Positions 48,430 to 59,270 of a stretch of DNA of 64,000 bases are shown piece after piece. The stretch comes from Scleromitrula shiraiana (taxonomy: Eukaryota; Ascomycota; Leotiomycetes; Helotiales; Sclerotiniaceae), in assembly GCA_028455995.1 (NCBI GenBank), contig JABELC010000003.1, positions 3,286,001 through 3,350,000 on the forward strand. The letters run 5' to 3'. Both the position numbers and the translations under genes were made by a program. Positions within the stretch are counted from its first letter, which is position 1. Each line of letters opens with the position of its first letter. The notes under the pieces are model-generated. The model did no database searches. It worked only from the letters and a program-made list of their open reading frames with translations, and was not told the DNA's origin.

Positions 48430-48960
48430 AATTTCTGATGTTCACGGATTCCCAAGATATAGCATTACCGGACTTCAGAATTCTTCACTGGTTCGATCAG
48501 ACAATAGCACTTGAAATTCATACAATATTACCTTGCATTTCTATATCTTACCGGCTCGATTAGACAATATTATCTCAAGTTCTTATAGCATTACCGGTAC
48601 AATACCCCCCTATCCTTTTACCGTTTCCATTAGACAGAATTACTTAAAGTTTCTATAGTCCTAGCATTACCGTGCTTCAATCAGTGAAAGAATATTGAAG
48701 TTCCACCAATTGAGAGTTGTTTATTACCAAGTATAAATCTCGGCCTGCCAAGTTTGCATAGACAATACTATCTCAAGTTCTTATAGCATTACCAGTACTG
48801 TACTCCCCTATCCTTTTACCGTTTCCGCTAGACAGGATTACTTAAAGTTTCTATAGTCCTAGCATTACCGTGCTTCAATCGGTAAAAGGATATTGAAGTT
48901 CCACCAATTGAGAGTTGTTTCTTACCAAGTATAAATCTCGGGGTGCCTGCCAAGTTTGCA
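48430..48960. repeat. Nested tandem repeat (198-bp units built of shorter subunits)
   Basis: Two nearly identical units of about 198 bases lie at 48562-48759 and 48760-48960. Each consists of two related subunits beginning TAGACARNATTA and ending AGCATTACCG, and a more diverged subunit precedes them at about 48497. The high identity of the two large units implies a recent duplication. Confidence 0.8.
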
Positions 48961-49356
48961 ATGACGAATTAAATCATTCAAGAACCAGTCTGGGGTATAA
49001 ATTGTGCGGGGTTCTATCCACTCTTCAGATCGAGAAATAATATGGAGTAATCTGGGGACGAGATTTTTCTCCACAGTTTTCAAAGATGGGATAAAATGAA
49101 TGGTTATTCTTTCCCGAAAGATTGGCTCGTCGTCGTCACCTATGAGTTCATATCTCATTATCCATGAAATTTCCGGAGAAATAGAAAGTTCTTGACTCTC
49201 CCTGGCAACCTTGTGACGAGCATCTTCACCGTTGAGTAAGTTTGAATGATGGAGGGTAATATATAAGTTATGAGATCACCTCAATCATAACTATGTGAAG
49301 CTTCAAATCCCTATTCAAGTCGTTTTCTATTCTAAATCTTTAATTGATTTGTCAAG

Positions 49357-51004
49357 ATGCATTTCCAGTTGAACTCGTTACTCAAAATTGCATCTGCAGC
49401 TGCTGCAATTGCTAATCCAACATGGCAAGATGCTACATGGGATCATGCACTCGCGCGCAGAGGATATCCTAAACACACATCGCCGAGACCGAAAATTACT
49501 TATCACCCAAAGAAACCTCATACTCAGATACCAACTCCTGCCCCAAGAACCAAGACCTGCTATGTCAAAAGTTATGGCAGCAATGGCGATGATTCTCCTC
49601 TAGTCCTTAGCGCTCTCCATAGTTGCAACAATGGAGGTCATGTAGTCTTCAGCGAGGGTGTTACTTACTCAATTGGCACGGCTCTTGACTTAACATTTCT
49701 CAGACATATTGATCTTGGTCAGTAAATTACTGGATCACTTCGTTCATAAACTGATTATTCTCGCAGATATCCAAGGCGAAATTCTATTTTCCGATAATAC
49801 GACATATTGGCAAGGTAAAAAAACACTTCTAGTCGTGATCTTCATTGGTAAAAGTTTCTAATTCATTACAAAATCAGCCAATGCATTCAAGTTTATATTC
49901 CAGAACGTTACTTCATTCTTCAAGCTCGGGGGTGAGGATGTTCACATTTATGGAGGTGGAACTCTTAATGGTAATGGCCAAGTTTGGTACGACCTCTACG
50001 CCGAAAATGTCCACACTCCCCGACCCGTTCTCATTGGAATTGATGGGTTGAACAACTCGATCTTGAGCGATCTGGTTTTACGATACTCTCCGCAATACTA
50101 CCATTTCGTTGCAAATGCAACGAACGTCTTGTTCGACAACATAAATATTGCCGGAGCCAGTAAGAGTGTGAATCCCGCCAAGAACACTGATGGATGGGAT
50201 ACCTATCGTAGTACTGGTATCACCATTCAAAACTCAGTCATCGACAATGGAGATGGTAAGTAGCATTCACGGTGTGTGTCCGATGATCTGCTAATTCTGT
50301 TACAGATTGTGTTTCTTTCAAGCCCAACAGCACTAATATACTAGTACAAAATCTCTGGTGTAATGGTTCCCATGGTATTTCGGTTGGATCATTGGGTCAA
50401 TACGTTGGTGAATATGATATTGTCGAGAATGTATATGTTTATAATACCTCACTACACAATGCCACCGTATGTTTTACTTCTTCTTTACATCTTAGTATCT
50501 TGTTAACATTCTCTAGGATGGTGCACGTATCAAGGTCTGGCCCAACACCTTTTCGGTATTGAGTGGTGCTCTCCAAGGTAGGGAGCAATTCTTTGACACA
50601 TTTCATACCCCAAATTGTAAGACATAACTGATATTTGGACAGGTGGCGGAGGAGATGGCAGAGTCAATAACATTACTTACGACACCATGATAATCGACAA
50701 CGTGGATTATGCTATTGAGGTTGACCAATGCTACGGCCAATCCAACCTAACTTTATGTCTCGAATATCCTTCTCCACTCACAATTACCGACATCGTGTTT
50801 AAGAACTTCACTGGCAAAACTAGCAAAAAATATAACCCCCAAATCGGCACCTTTGCTTGTTCGAGCGATACTGTTTGTAATAACATCGTGGCAACTGGCA
50901 TCAGTGTGCTTAGCCCGAACGGAACAAACGAAGCCTACTGTCAAAAGGTTGATGAAACGGTATTGGATGTGACTTGTACTGATACATATCTGGGATTTAA
51001 TTAA
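49357..51004 (+). CDS. Secreted exo-polygalacturonase, glycoside hydrolase family 28
   Basis: Six exons, 49357-49717, 49767-49814, 49878-50255, 50306-50466, 50517-50577 and 50643-51004, give 456 residues. A signal peptide (MHFQLNSLLKIASAAAAIA) leads a right-handed beta-helix enzyme. All GH28 catalytic signatures are intact: NTDG (Asp241), DD (Asp262 and Asp263, split by intron 3), GSHG (His285) and RIK (320-322). Sequence character (CYVKSYGSNGDDSP near the N-terminus, GGRVNNITYD, late Cys pairs) fits the fungal exo-type rather than endo-polygalacturonases. It would release galacturonic acid from the ends of homogalacturonan outside the cell, in pectin use and plant tissue breakdown. There are several N-glycosylation sites. 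The exo assignment is inference; family membership is certain. Confidence 0.95.
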
Positions 51005-51596
51005 GTTGTATTGAATAGATTAGTTGCGATGATTACGAGTATGAGGTTGAGTTAATGTTTAAATTCTATGCATTTAATATATCTTACTATTTCCCGATCA
51101 ATTTGAAAGGGGGTAGCGAGGCATCACTGAAATAACTTAGAACCTACTGCAACAACTGGTGTGATGTAACTAATACCACTTATACCCAAGCTTGAAGGTG
51201 TAACACGGCATGAGTGTTCGTAAATTTGTTTCGCAATCTTCAACTCACAAATCAATTGCATTGCGAATTGAATTCAGCAAACATAAAGCGTAGAGAAAGT
51301 GCTGGTTTTCAAAAAGCTTACCGACTAAAAGCGGCATGCCGAAACAGCTGCCTTGATCACTGCTAAACATCCATTTGTGCATTCAATATTTAACAACACA
51401 ACGCGACATCATCACCCCAAAATGCGACAACGAAGATTTGTATGCCGTGGCTGATAGATGATGCATGTAAACTCCGATGCCAACAGTCCCCTAATATTTT
51501 CGTCGCAATCTCGTTTTGAGATCCCCACAAATATCGCGTCACCTTTAGCAAGTTGTTTTACAAGAATTCAATTCTGCCGCAGACCCAGACGCAACG
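51005..51596. other. Intergenic region between GH28 and NEJ1
   Basis: About 590 bases hold the GH28 3' end and the NEJ1 promoter. No gene or notable repeat is seen. Confidence 0.5.
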
Positions 51597-53405
51597 ATGA
51601 ACTGGAAGCCTCTACAATTTCCCGCATCCGCCGCGGAGCGCGTTCCTGCGTTTCTTGTTTCGACGAATTTTACGACAGATTTTTATGCGATATACCTCAC
51701 AGATCTAACGACTACATGGGGTGAGAACTTAGGAAAGAATGATATCATTAAATTAAGTAGAGAGGAGAATACAAGCATCGACCCGAGCGAGGATGAAGAT
51801 CAGATGCGCATATTTCTGGAAAAGCTAGAGTTGGGACTGAATGGAGGGAAGGATACAACACTGGCATTAAATATTGGATCGGGTGGGCGGTTTGCGCCTA
51901 CGTTAAGATTGGATGTTAAAGTTTCGCTGCCTGGTGGAATGAAAGATTTAGAATGGGCATTCAACTTGGAGCTACAGAGCCAGAGAACAACCGCAGAGAA
52001 ATTGTTACTTCCGACTTTGGGTTCGTTGAGAGAAAATAAGAGAGAGGCAGAGGAGTTATTCGAGTTGCTCAGGGAGAAGGATACAGTTATTCAGAAATTG
52101 GTTGATAGACTAGAGGAGTCGGGGAACGATCTAGGAACTGTATTCCATCAATTAGCGGCGAGACCAGGAAGAAAAGTTGATAGGAAGAAAGCGAATGAGA
52201 GGGTGAAGGGACTGGGGGAATTCGACGCGGATGCATGGAGGAAGGGAAGAAGTTCGGGCGAGACTGGAGATCTCCCTAAATTGTTACACGATGTATTTGG
52301 GGATACAGGTACTTTGGGCCTTCAAACCAGAAACCACACTGTTTCACTACAAATGGACGAAAATTGGTGGAAAAAGATGGCCGGTCAGACAATCGATCTA
52401 TGGGGAAGTAACGCCAAATCAAATGCACCTGAGCCGGATCTGATGAACAAAGATTCAATACCTCCTGAAGAGCCCGAGGAGGACGACTTTCAAGTCCAAG
52501 CAACACCGCCTTATCTATCAAGAGCTAAAAAGAATGACCCAATGGATGAATCCACAGACGAAGAGGATGATCTTGACGCTCCATCGCAGCCTTCTCAGAT
52601 TCCAAGCTCAATACCAATCTCTCAATCCCGAGCAAAGATTCCCTCACCCAAACCCTCACCCGAAAAACTAGATGGTCTAGGTAAGAAACGGAAAGCTCCT
52701 ACACTAACACCTCCTGCTCAAGAGGCAAATACCACACCGCCCCGGAAGCTGGGTAAATTAAGCACAAGGCGACATGCCCCATCGCCAGAGCCACCTACTC
52801 AAGATAACAATGATACAACTACAGATGATGAGTCAATGCCCTCACCAAATAATAAGGCAATGAATGATGATAATGATAATGATACCACGGATGATAATAC
52901 CCCGCCACCCAAACGACAGAAGACACCTCAGGAATCACCCACCACTCCACCACCCAAGAAAAAAGGCAGATTAGGCCAAATTGGAAAGAAAGCAGCCTCT
53001 CTAGCTCCACCATCCCGATCTCCCTCCCCTCCCGCAATACCGTCCGCATCTCCTTCTCCGGAATCTAGCACCGCACAACCGCCAAAGGGCAGAATAGGTA
53101 AGATTGGCAAAATAGGAAAATTTGGCAACCGTAAGAAGGAAGCTACGCCAGAGCCCGAGCCTGAAGATCTTTCTGAGAGGTTAGCAACTCCGGCAAGTTC
53201 TTCGAAGAGAAGAATCGGAGGGATTGGAAGACACGGTGGGAGTCCAGTGGTCGAGGAGAGAGGTAGAGAGAGTAAGGAGAAAAGGGAGAAGACACCCCCA
53301 CCGAGAGAAACTTCAATTGAGAAAGCAGATAGAAAGAGAGATCAATTGAAGAGGGAATTAGAAGCTAAGTCCAAGGCGCCAGTGAAGAAAAAGAAGAAGT
53401 TCTAA
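51597..53405 (+). CDS. NEJ1: Non-homologous end-joining factor Nej1 (XLF/Cernunnos)
   Basis: Single exon of 602 residues. The N-terminal head domain (about 1-130, beginning MNWKPLQFP and including LSLPGG-like and LEWAFNLEL strands) and the following coiled-coil stalk (about 137-178, ENKREAEELFELLREKDTVI) match the XLF/Nej1 fold. Known role: it stimulates DNA ligase IV-Lif1/XRCC4 and bridges ends in double-strand break repair. The tail (about 260-602) is disordered, rich in Pro, Ser, Asp and Lys, and carries repeated basic Gly motifs (RKLGKL 383-388, KGRLGQIGK 456-464, KGRIGKIGKIGKFG 497-510, RRIGGIGR 538-545). It ends KKKKKF, similar in kind to the Ku-binding C-terminus of XLF. The tail is far longer than in human XLF (299 residues in all). 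Confidence 0.9.
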   Translation: MNWKPLQFPASAAERVPAFLVSTNFTTDFYAIYLTDLTTTWGENLGKNDIIKLSREENTSIDPSEDEDQMRIFLEKLELGLNGGKDTTLALNIGSGGRFAPTLRLDVKVSLPGGMKDLEWAFNLELQSQRTTAEKLLLPTLGSLRENKREAEELFELLREKDTVIQKLVDRLEESGNDLGTVFHQLAARPGRKVDRKKANERVKGLGEFDADAWRKGRSSGETGDLPKLLHDVFGDTGTLGLQTRNHTVSLQMDENWWKKMAGQTIDLWGSNAKSNAPEPDLMNKDSIPPEEPEEDDFQVQATPPYLSRAKKNDPMDESTDEEDDLDAPSQPSQIPSSIPISQSRAKIPSPKPSPEKLDGLGKKRKAPTLTPPAQEANTTPPRKLGKLSTRRHAPSPEPPTQDNNDTTTDDESMPSPNNKAMNDDNDNDTTDDNTPPPKRQKTPQESPTTPPPKKKGRLGQIGKKAASLAPPSRSPSPPAIPSASPSPESSTAQPPKGRIGKIGKIGKFGNRKKEATPEPEPEDLSERLATPASSSKRRIGGIGRHGGSPVVEERGRESKEKREKTPPPRETSIEKADRKRDQLKRELEAKSKAPVKKKKKF

Positions 53406-54577
53406 GTAGTGGCCTACGATGAAGGGTGTTAGAAACTATTAATAAAATGTTGTTCTGCCAGATGTTTGTATTGCATATATAACATACATGTCCCATATTT
53501 CCACTTCTAACTTAATCTTGACTGTACTTTGTAAAAGCTCCACTGCGTTGTTTCCAAGTGGAAATTGTAATGTTACTTGTTTTGCTATGTCTTGCTGTTG
53601 TATGCTTCATCTTTGTCTTGAATCGAGGAATTGGATCAACACATTACATTGCACAAATGGTCTAGTTATGAAGACAAACATCCAATTGATTTTTGCAAAA
53701 ACGAAGTTGACCCACTCAAGTATAGAACTCTATTAATTATCCACGACAGGTAGACTGCCGGTATAGATTTGTTGATATCCGGATTTGGTCTGTGGGTTTA
53801 CTTCACTATTCATCATTGGCTCATTTGGCTTCATCTCCTGTATATTGCATGCTTCACTTCCAATAATTAAATAATTAATGTGCCATGTGCTTTCGCTGCA
53901 TGTCTTGTTTATTCATCTTGTTACCTACATCCGTAAAACATATGGTTTTGCCATATTTGTTGCACATCTCAAGGATTTACCATCTACCTTACCCAGCTCT
54001 CGGATCCACAAGCCACGCGGCTTTTCTACATTTTTATATGTAGAATCATTTTCTACCTCGTTGTTGCCATCCACTCTTCTTGCGTGATTGTGCATCACAA
54101 TCACCCACGCCGCTGCTCAGATCTACATCCAAACGAATAACTTTGTTACTAACATTCCTCGTATATCAAGCACTTACGTTCTAATTATTACTTTGTTCTC
54201 TACTCAATTCATTACACATATTAATTTTTCATTTGCTAAACGTCTCATATCTTGATGTCATATAACTTCACTATATTTTTGTCGATTCAACCCTTCCTCT
54301 CCTATCACCATATATATATGTGTGTGTGTGTCTGGTTACTTTATTACATCACTCAACGAATTCGTTTCCACGCCCCTACCACATATTTCCAAACTCCATT
54401 ACACGAGTCGCCAACCCCAGCTTTTCCTCATACGTCATGCCATATCATAACCATCACCAACCCATACCCCACTAATTTCACCCCCCACCCAGATCTACCC
54501 CCTTAGCTCGCACTCCAGAAAACTTAATCACAAACTCATCTATATATTCCCAAACTAAAGTATAGCATTTATCAAAC

Positions 54578-54758
54578 ATGGCAAAATGGCGGCGGTGTGG
54601 AAACCGTTCAGGGCAAATTTGCTGTGTGGCCGGCTTAAAACTGTCAACCCGCGAGGTTGATGGTCTGTAGGATCGAATTACAGTTCTTCGTCGAAAAAAA
54701 ATCGTCCGGGATTTTCTTAAGAGCAGACTAGCCGTAGATAGTTCTTAAGTTTTGCCAT
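54578..54758. other. Hairpin-rich element, possible structured RNA or foldback repeat
   Basis: The ends ATGGCAAAA (54578-54586) and TTTTGCCAT (54750-54758) are perfect reverse complements. Inside lie further complementary pairs: the palindrome GCAAATTTGC (54613-54622), TCAACC/GGTTGA around CGCGA (54645-54661), CTGTA/TACAG (54665-54683), and CTTAAGA with ACTA pairing to TAGT with TCTTAAG (54716-54749). The element is more GC-rich than its surroundings. Strand and function are unknown; it is not a tRNA, 5S rRNA or spliceosomal RNA that I recognise. Confidence 0.4.
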
Positions 54759-54842
54759 TTTCTTCTTATTTTTTGAGTCCATTTTACTCAGGTATTGTAT
54801 CTTTGAGGGTACTTCTTTGTTTTTTTGTTTGAAGTTTTTGCT

Positions 54843-55740
54843 TTTCTTCTCCGGATCGTTGGCGGCGAGTGCTAGTTAGGTGCTTTTGGAGGCTTGGAGC
54901 CTATTAGTGAGTGGGTCAAGGTGTGTATTAGCTGGAGAACTACACACATGCGATCATGGACTATATAGTTTGACCTAGTGGATGCGCGACTTTTACCACC
55001 GCTGGCCGAATGGCGGAGTGGTTTGTTCTTTCTCTTTTGCTTGAGTTTTTTGGCATATCTTCTCCTAACTATTGTCGGCGAGTACCAGCTAGTTGATTTT
55101 TGAAGTTCAAACTCCTTTCTTCGTCTCCAGCATAGTATTGAATTTATGTGTAGGCCTATGCACTTGTCATTGTGGACTATATAGTTTAATCTAGCAAACG
55201 CAATTTCTTCCGCTGCTGGCCTCATGGCAGAGTGGTTGTTCTTTCTTTTTTTATTTCAGATTCTAGCATTCCTTCTCCTAGTTATTGACAGCGAGCACCA
55301 GCTAGTTGAAATTCGAAACCTGAAGTTTTTTTCTTTTCACTAGTCCACCGATGAAATCTAGATATATTTCTAGGCCTATGTACACTTGGTGGACTATATA
55401 GTTTGATCTATCGTGGGCGTGATTTTCGCGGGTACTGGTCTGCTGGCCTGATGGCAGAGTGGTTTATTCTTTCTTTTTATTTTACTGGATTTATATCTCG
55501 GGGTAACACATGTCATTGTGGACCGTATAGTTTGATCTATGGCGCGTGCGATTTCTGCCACTACTGATTTTTGGCCTGATGTCAGAGTGGTTTGTTCTTC
55601 CTGTTATTTTACTAGATCTATGTGTAGGGGTATACACACTTGTGGACTATATAGTTTGATCTATAGCTCGCGCGAATTTCACAGCTGTTGACTTCTGGCC
55701 CGATGGCAGAGTCGTTTATTCTTTCGTCTTGCTTCTTATT
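54843..55740 (+). repeat. Tandem array with tRNA A-box-like motif in each unit
   Basis: Five units share a block containing ACTATATAGT (54960, 55176, 55393, a variant at 55522, and 55646) and, 40-60 bases later, TGGCAGAGTGG (55011 as TGGCGGAGTGG, 55225, 55452, a variant at 55580, and 55704). Spacings of the first block are 216, 217, 129 and 124 bases: the later units lack a middle segment CTTCTCC...GCGAGNACCAGCTAGTTGA. The TGGCNGAGTNG motif matches the Pol III A-box consensus TRGYNNANNNG exactly, and its context resembles the 5' part of tRNA-Ser or tRNA-Leu. Weak B-box-like sequences lie near 55104 and 55310. It may derive from a tRNA-related SINE. Confidence 0.7.
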
Positions 55741-57689
55741 TAGGTACATCATTTCGTTCATATTAATTCAGGATAGACTGACCGGAAAAGCAAAAATGAG
55801 ATCTTTCTATTTTCGAAATTCTAGGTTTTTATTAATGAATATTTCTACTACTACCCACCAGGAATTATATATATCATATTCTCTCAAATCCAATTATATA
55901 TATATGGGTATTAATGCCATTCTTGTTTACTTGGATTGCTTGTTATTTCTTTTCCTCATCGTTTGTGTCCAATATTTTGGTATACAAACGGTTTAGATCA
56001 TTTGTTGCATATCTAAATATTCACCTAGGGAACGGATATTCACAGAGAAGGTGATTGATCATATCTCCTGTGACTTCCTAGATGAGTGTCTACATATGTT
56101 TTTTTTTGGGCTTCTATGAGTCGTGCTTGCTTGATTTGGATCACACTTGTCGACTTTTTAATGTGTAGCACTTGCTTCTTTTTCTAGTTACCCTGCGCGT
56201 CGGATGGGTAGCTCTTTCTGTTTCTAATACTTCTTGATCAAGATAGAGCAGATATCAAGCTTCAAGACTTATCTTTGCGCATTCTATCATGATAGGTACT
56301 TCGTTATAAGATGTTCTATAATTAGAAATGGTACACTCTCTTCACCAGGCATATGTACCAGATTTTCTCGATTTGTTAATTCATATACTGTACTAACATC
56401 AAAGTTGTAATCATATTCAATTCAAGAGTTTCGATATCCATGAATAATCAATAGCAAATGAAACGTCAATCGAATCGTAAATTCAACAACCCATCGAACA
56501 AGGTAGTAAACTCATACATATCACAAATCTTCCCCCAATCAACATCCTGCGATATTTTTCTCGATCATCGAAACCGGCATCATCTTTTTCATCGAATGTT
56601 GCATGTCTCAATCTCGATGCATTCGATTCTAAAGATTTCCTCCATTTTCAAGATCATCTCCACAACATTATGCGGGGGTCAGTTCGGGCCCGTTATTGAA
56701 CCTCGGAAATTATACTTTACTGGTTGGTTAATGCATTCAGAACCGGATCAAATCAATTCCAAGGGTTCTTTTGTCTAACCCCCACTCATTGTTATGTGTC
56801 TGATATATCCAGTTTTTTCTCCATATTTTGGTTCCCTCTTCCCATATCAAGAACTCGATTCGCGATCGTCAAGTCATAATTCAATCTTTCGATGACCGCA
56901 ATTGTTACCGATCTTGGTTGGACTATTGTTTCTTGAGTCGAGCCCTTAAGCATAGAATAACATTGGAGAAAATTTCGACGTTTTCGAGGTTAATTGGTTG
57001 CTTGCAGTTATCGATTGGATCTTGTTCTCCCAGCGTCGGCTCCCTCGATGTTCTTCGATAGATTCTTTGAATATTGCGTTGGCGTTTCTCTTACACTTCA
57101 CTTTCATCCCGACTACCTTGCTCCGACCCACTCGGTTCTTACTGCCATATATTCGCTCGACATATATATATAGGTTTTGTGCTTGATGTGGTATGTTAGT
57201 TACTGGATTGAGCAATTGCTCTCTACATCGAGCGATGCAAGGTGCGGGCTAAGGATCAGAGGTTGGAGAGATCATATGTGACATTTCATAGCTAGTAGGG
57301 CAGCCCAAACCAAAGATATATCGATTGATCAGCTGCGATTCTAGATCATATGCTTCAGGATACATTACAATAGTATACACAGAATTGAACTAATAGAACA
57401 GATGAAAAGAAAACGAAACCGTACCGTCAGCCAGAAAAAACCTATCGATTATCTAATACCGCAATCTTCAAACAAATAATGGAAAAATAGTACAAATTTT
57501 GGGAATCAGCTTGGCCGACAAATAATTTCTCTCTCAACAGCCATGCAAAACAAAATAATTAACCAAAAAGAAAACAAAAGCAAAGGTTCAAACCTTAGGC
57601 TGAACTACAGCGTCAGGCAATCCAAACAACCTTCCAAATATTCCCAACAACCCAGCCTCATTTTCCATGTCTGCCACAAAAAATTACTT

Positions 57690-58491
57690 TTATGTCGGAT
57701 TAGGGTAGGTGCAGGGAGTTTTTGCTCCTGCCCATCCCATAAGTCTGTTGGCAACATCGCTGGAATAACAACTAGTTCCATACAAGGGAGTCTCCAATTT
57801 GGTCCCAAATAACTCCCCAAATTATAGATTCTTGCTGCCACATACACATCCTGAGCTCCAGTGTCCTTACTTTCCGCCAAGCACTGCTTTAGTCCATCGC
57901 CAGTAGCTGTACCCCCAACCCCATCTTGAATCATACCCGTGATCTGAGCAGCGGGACATGGAGTTTGTGCACTCCCATCTTTCAGACCTTCGTGGTTCGT
58001 GTTGCACATGTATTTTCCATTGTGATCTTGCATGAGACCCGGGTTTGAAACACCTCCGTTGGAAATGGGCGCGCGCACACAACCGCCGGATTCTTGCATC
58101 ACGATGGCGAGGATAAATCGTTCGTCAACTCCGGTGCTTTTGGCGGTGCTTGTTATGGCGGTTAATATATCAGCTATTTCCGCAGGTGAGTTATTCGGTT
58201 GCCCGAATTGGGTGCAGGAGGTAGAGAGGATGGCTTGGTTGTTGACCCACCTGGTTAGGGATCGGTTAGTTCTTGTGGCGGAATTCATGAGAAGGTTAGA
58301 GAAAAGTGAAGAATGTCATACATTGTGGTGAAGCTTGCCCAAGCTGTCTCGGCCGGCCAAGCAGGTGAGGATCCATCACCGGAATATAGTTTGTAGGCGA
58401 CTGTGGCACGCTCTTCGAGGATTTCGGGAGTGGGCAAGGCATAAGAAACTGATGCCAAAGTAAGGAAGCTCACAAGAGATTTGGAGAACAT
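57690..58491 (-). CDS. Secreted lysozyme-like (SLT-fold) protein with apparent frameshift
   Basis: Exon 1 (58491-58322) starts with a signal peptide (MFSKSLVSFLTLASVSYALP). Intron 58321-58251 joins TTM to WVNNQAILSTSC. The domain has AIVMQESGG with the candidate catalytic Glu, then CVRAPISNGGVSNPGLMQDHNG, the pattern of lysozyme/soluble lytic transglycosylase-like secreted fungal proteins. After DVYVAARIYN, near 57815, the family-like sequence continues in another frame (YGTSCYSSDVANRLMGWAGA, then KTPCTY) and stops at 57690. The original frame instead runs into unrelated sequence and stops at 57605. Either one base is missing (mutation or sequence error) or an 86-base intron with donor GTATGT and acceptor TTCCAG removes the conserved section. 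Cell-wall or peptidoglycan cleavage is inferred from the fold. Confidence 0.75.
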
Positions 58492-59270
58492 TTTACTGGC
58501 TGTATAGTAAAACTGGATATAGATATTGAATATGAGGTTTTGAAAAACCGTTAAAAGAAATGGAGAAAAGTATCAAAGGAGTGTATGTAAAGTTGAATTG
58601 ATTTGCTAAAAGAGTGTGGGGGAAAAGACTGAAGAGATTGTTTGGATGTGATGAGCAGGAAACGTTTGAACGATGAGAGGCCTCATCTATATACTCAACG
58701 GGATATTGATAGCAAAACTGCTGAGATGAGGAGCCTCATCTTGGATTGAGATGAAAATAGCAATCATCCTCTATGATCACGATTAGAAGCATTTTAACTC
58801 GGAGGTATGGTATATCATCTTAGGGTGTTGGTATGAAATGTTACTTAGAAGAGATATATTGTGAGGATGAAACCGAAATAAATTATTCAGAGGATTCGAG
58901 CAATTATCTTTGCAATGCACTGGGAACTAAACACTCGACCTTATATTCCACGCAGTTTAGGATTACATTAACTTCAAACATTTTGATAATTGTAGATTTC
59001 GTGAGGGCTTTCTCTGCATTGGAGTGTATGTTTGACTTGGGAAGTAATATGAAGCTCTTCTAATGTGTTCGACTATAACATGCGGTATCAACTTTGATGT
59101 GCCGCATAAGGCAACGAGCTTTCTAAGTTCTGAATGTCCATATAACTGATGTACAATCATATATTAAACTTGAAATTGAATATCTATTTCTAATATATAC
59201 AATCAAAATAGATTAACAGAGAAAATGTTTCAATGTTTATATAAAAGGTCAGATATGAAGAAGAGCATTA
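58492..59270. other. Promoter of the lysozyme-like gene and edge of the AT-rich block
   Basis: The first few hundred bases are the likely promoter and 5' leader of the lysozyme-like gene, with a CATCTTGGAT/GAGGCCTCATCT inverted segment near 58677-58745 (GATGAGGAGCCTCATC). A dispersed-repeat copy follows at 59115-59245. No gene is recognised. Confidence 0.45.
59115..59245. repeat. Diverged dispersed repeat, copy B
   Basis: This matches copy A at 48140-48270 in word order and spacing (CTGAATGTCCAT ... ACAATCATA ... ATTGAATATCTAT ... ACAATCAAAAT). It lies right at the boundary of the AT-rich block, so it could be one end of the degraded element that makes up that block. Confidence 0.55.

Larger units (their letters stand above)
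46076..49356. other. 3.3-kb region without a confident gene; repeat-bearing
   Basis: Several 60-120 codon stretches on both strands have no recognisable similarity. A short minus-strand stretch near 47640-47830 is cysteine-rich but cannot be assembled into a credible gene. A dispersed-repeat copy lies at about 48140-48270 and a nested tandem repeat at 48430-48960, both listed separately. A 78-codon minus-strand stretch (48922-49158) overlaps the end of that array and is not called. Confidence 0.45.
53406..57689. other. 4.3-kb region without protein genes, containing structured and repeated DNA
   Basis: No open stretch here resembles a protein. The notable content is the hairpin-rich element at 54578-54758 and the tandem array at 54843-55740, listed separately. 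Elsewhere there is (TG)n near 54317-54332 and general AT-rich DNA. The stretch from 55750 to 57540 shows nothing recognisable. Confidence 0.5.

Noticed and set aside
48922..49158. 78-codon minus-strand open frame beside the tandem repeat
   Set aside because: It ends inside the repeat array and matches no family I know; possibly a gene fragment but not supportable.
54665..54683. CTGTAGGATCGAATTACAG as the T-arm of a tRNA gene
   Set aside because: A 5-bp stem and B-box-like loop are present, but no acceptor stem, anticodon arm or correctly spaced A-box accompanies it.
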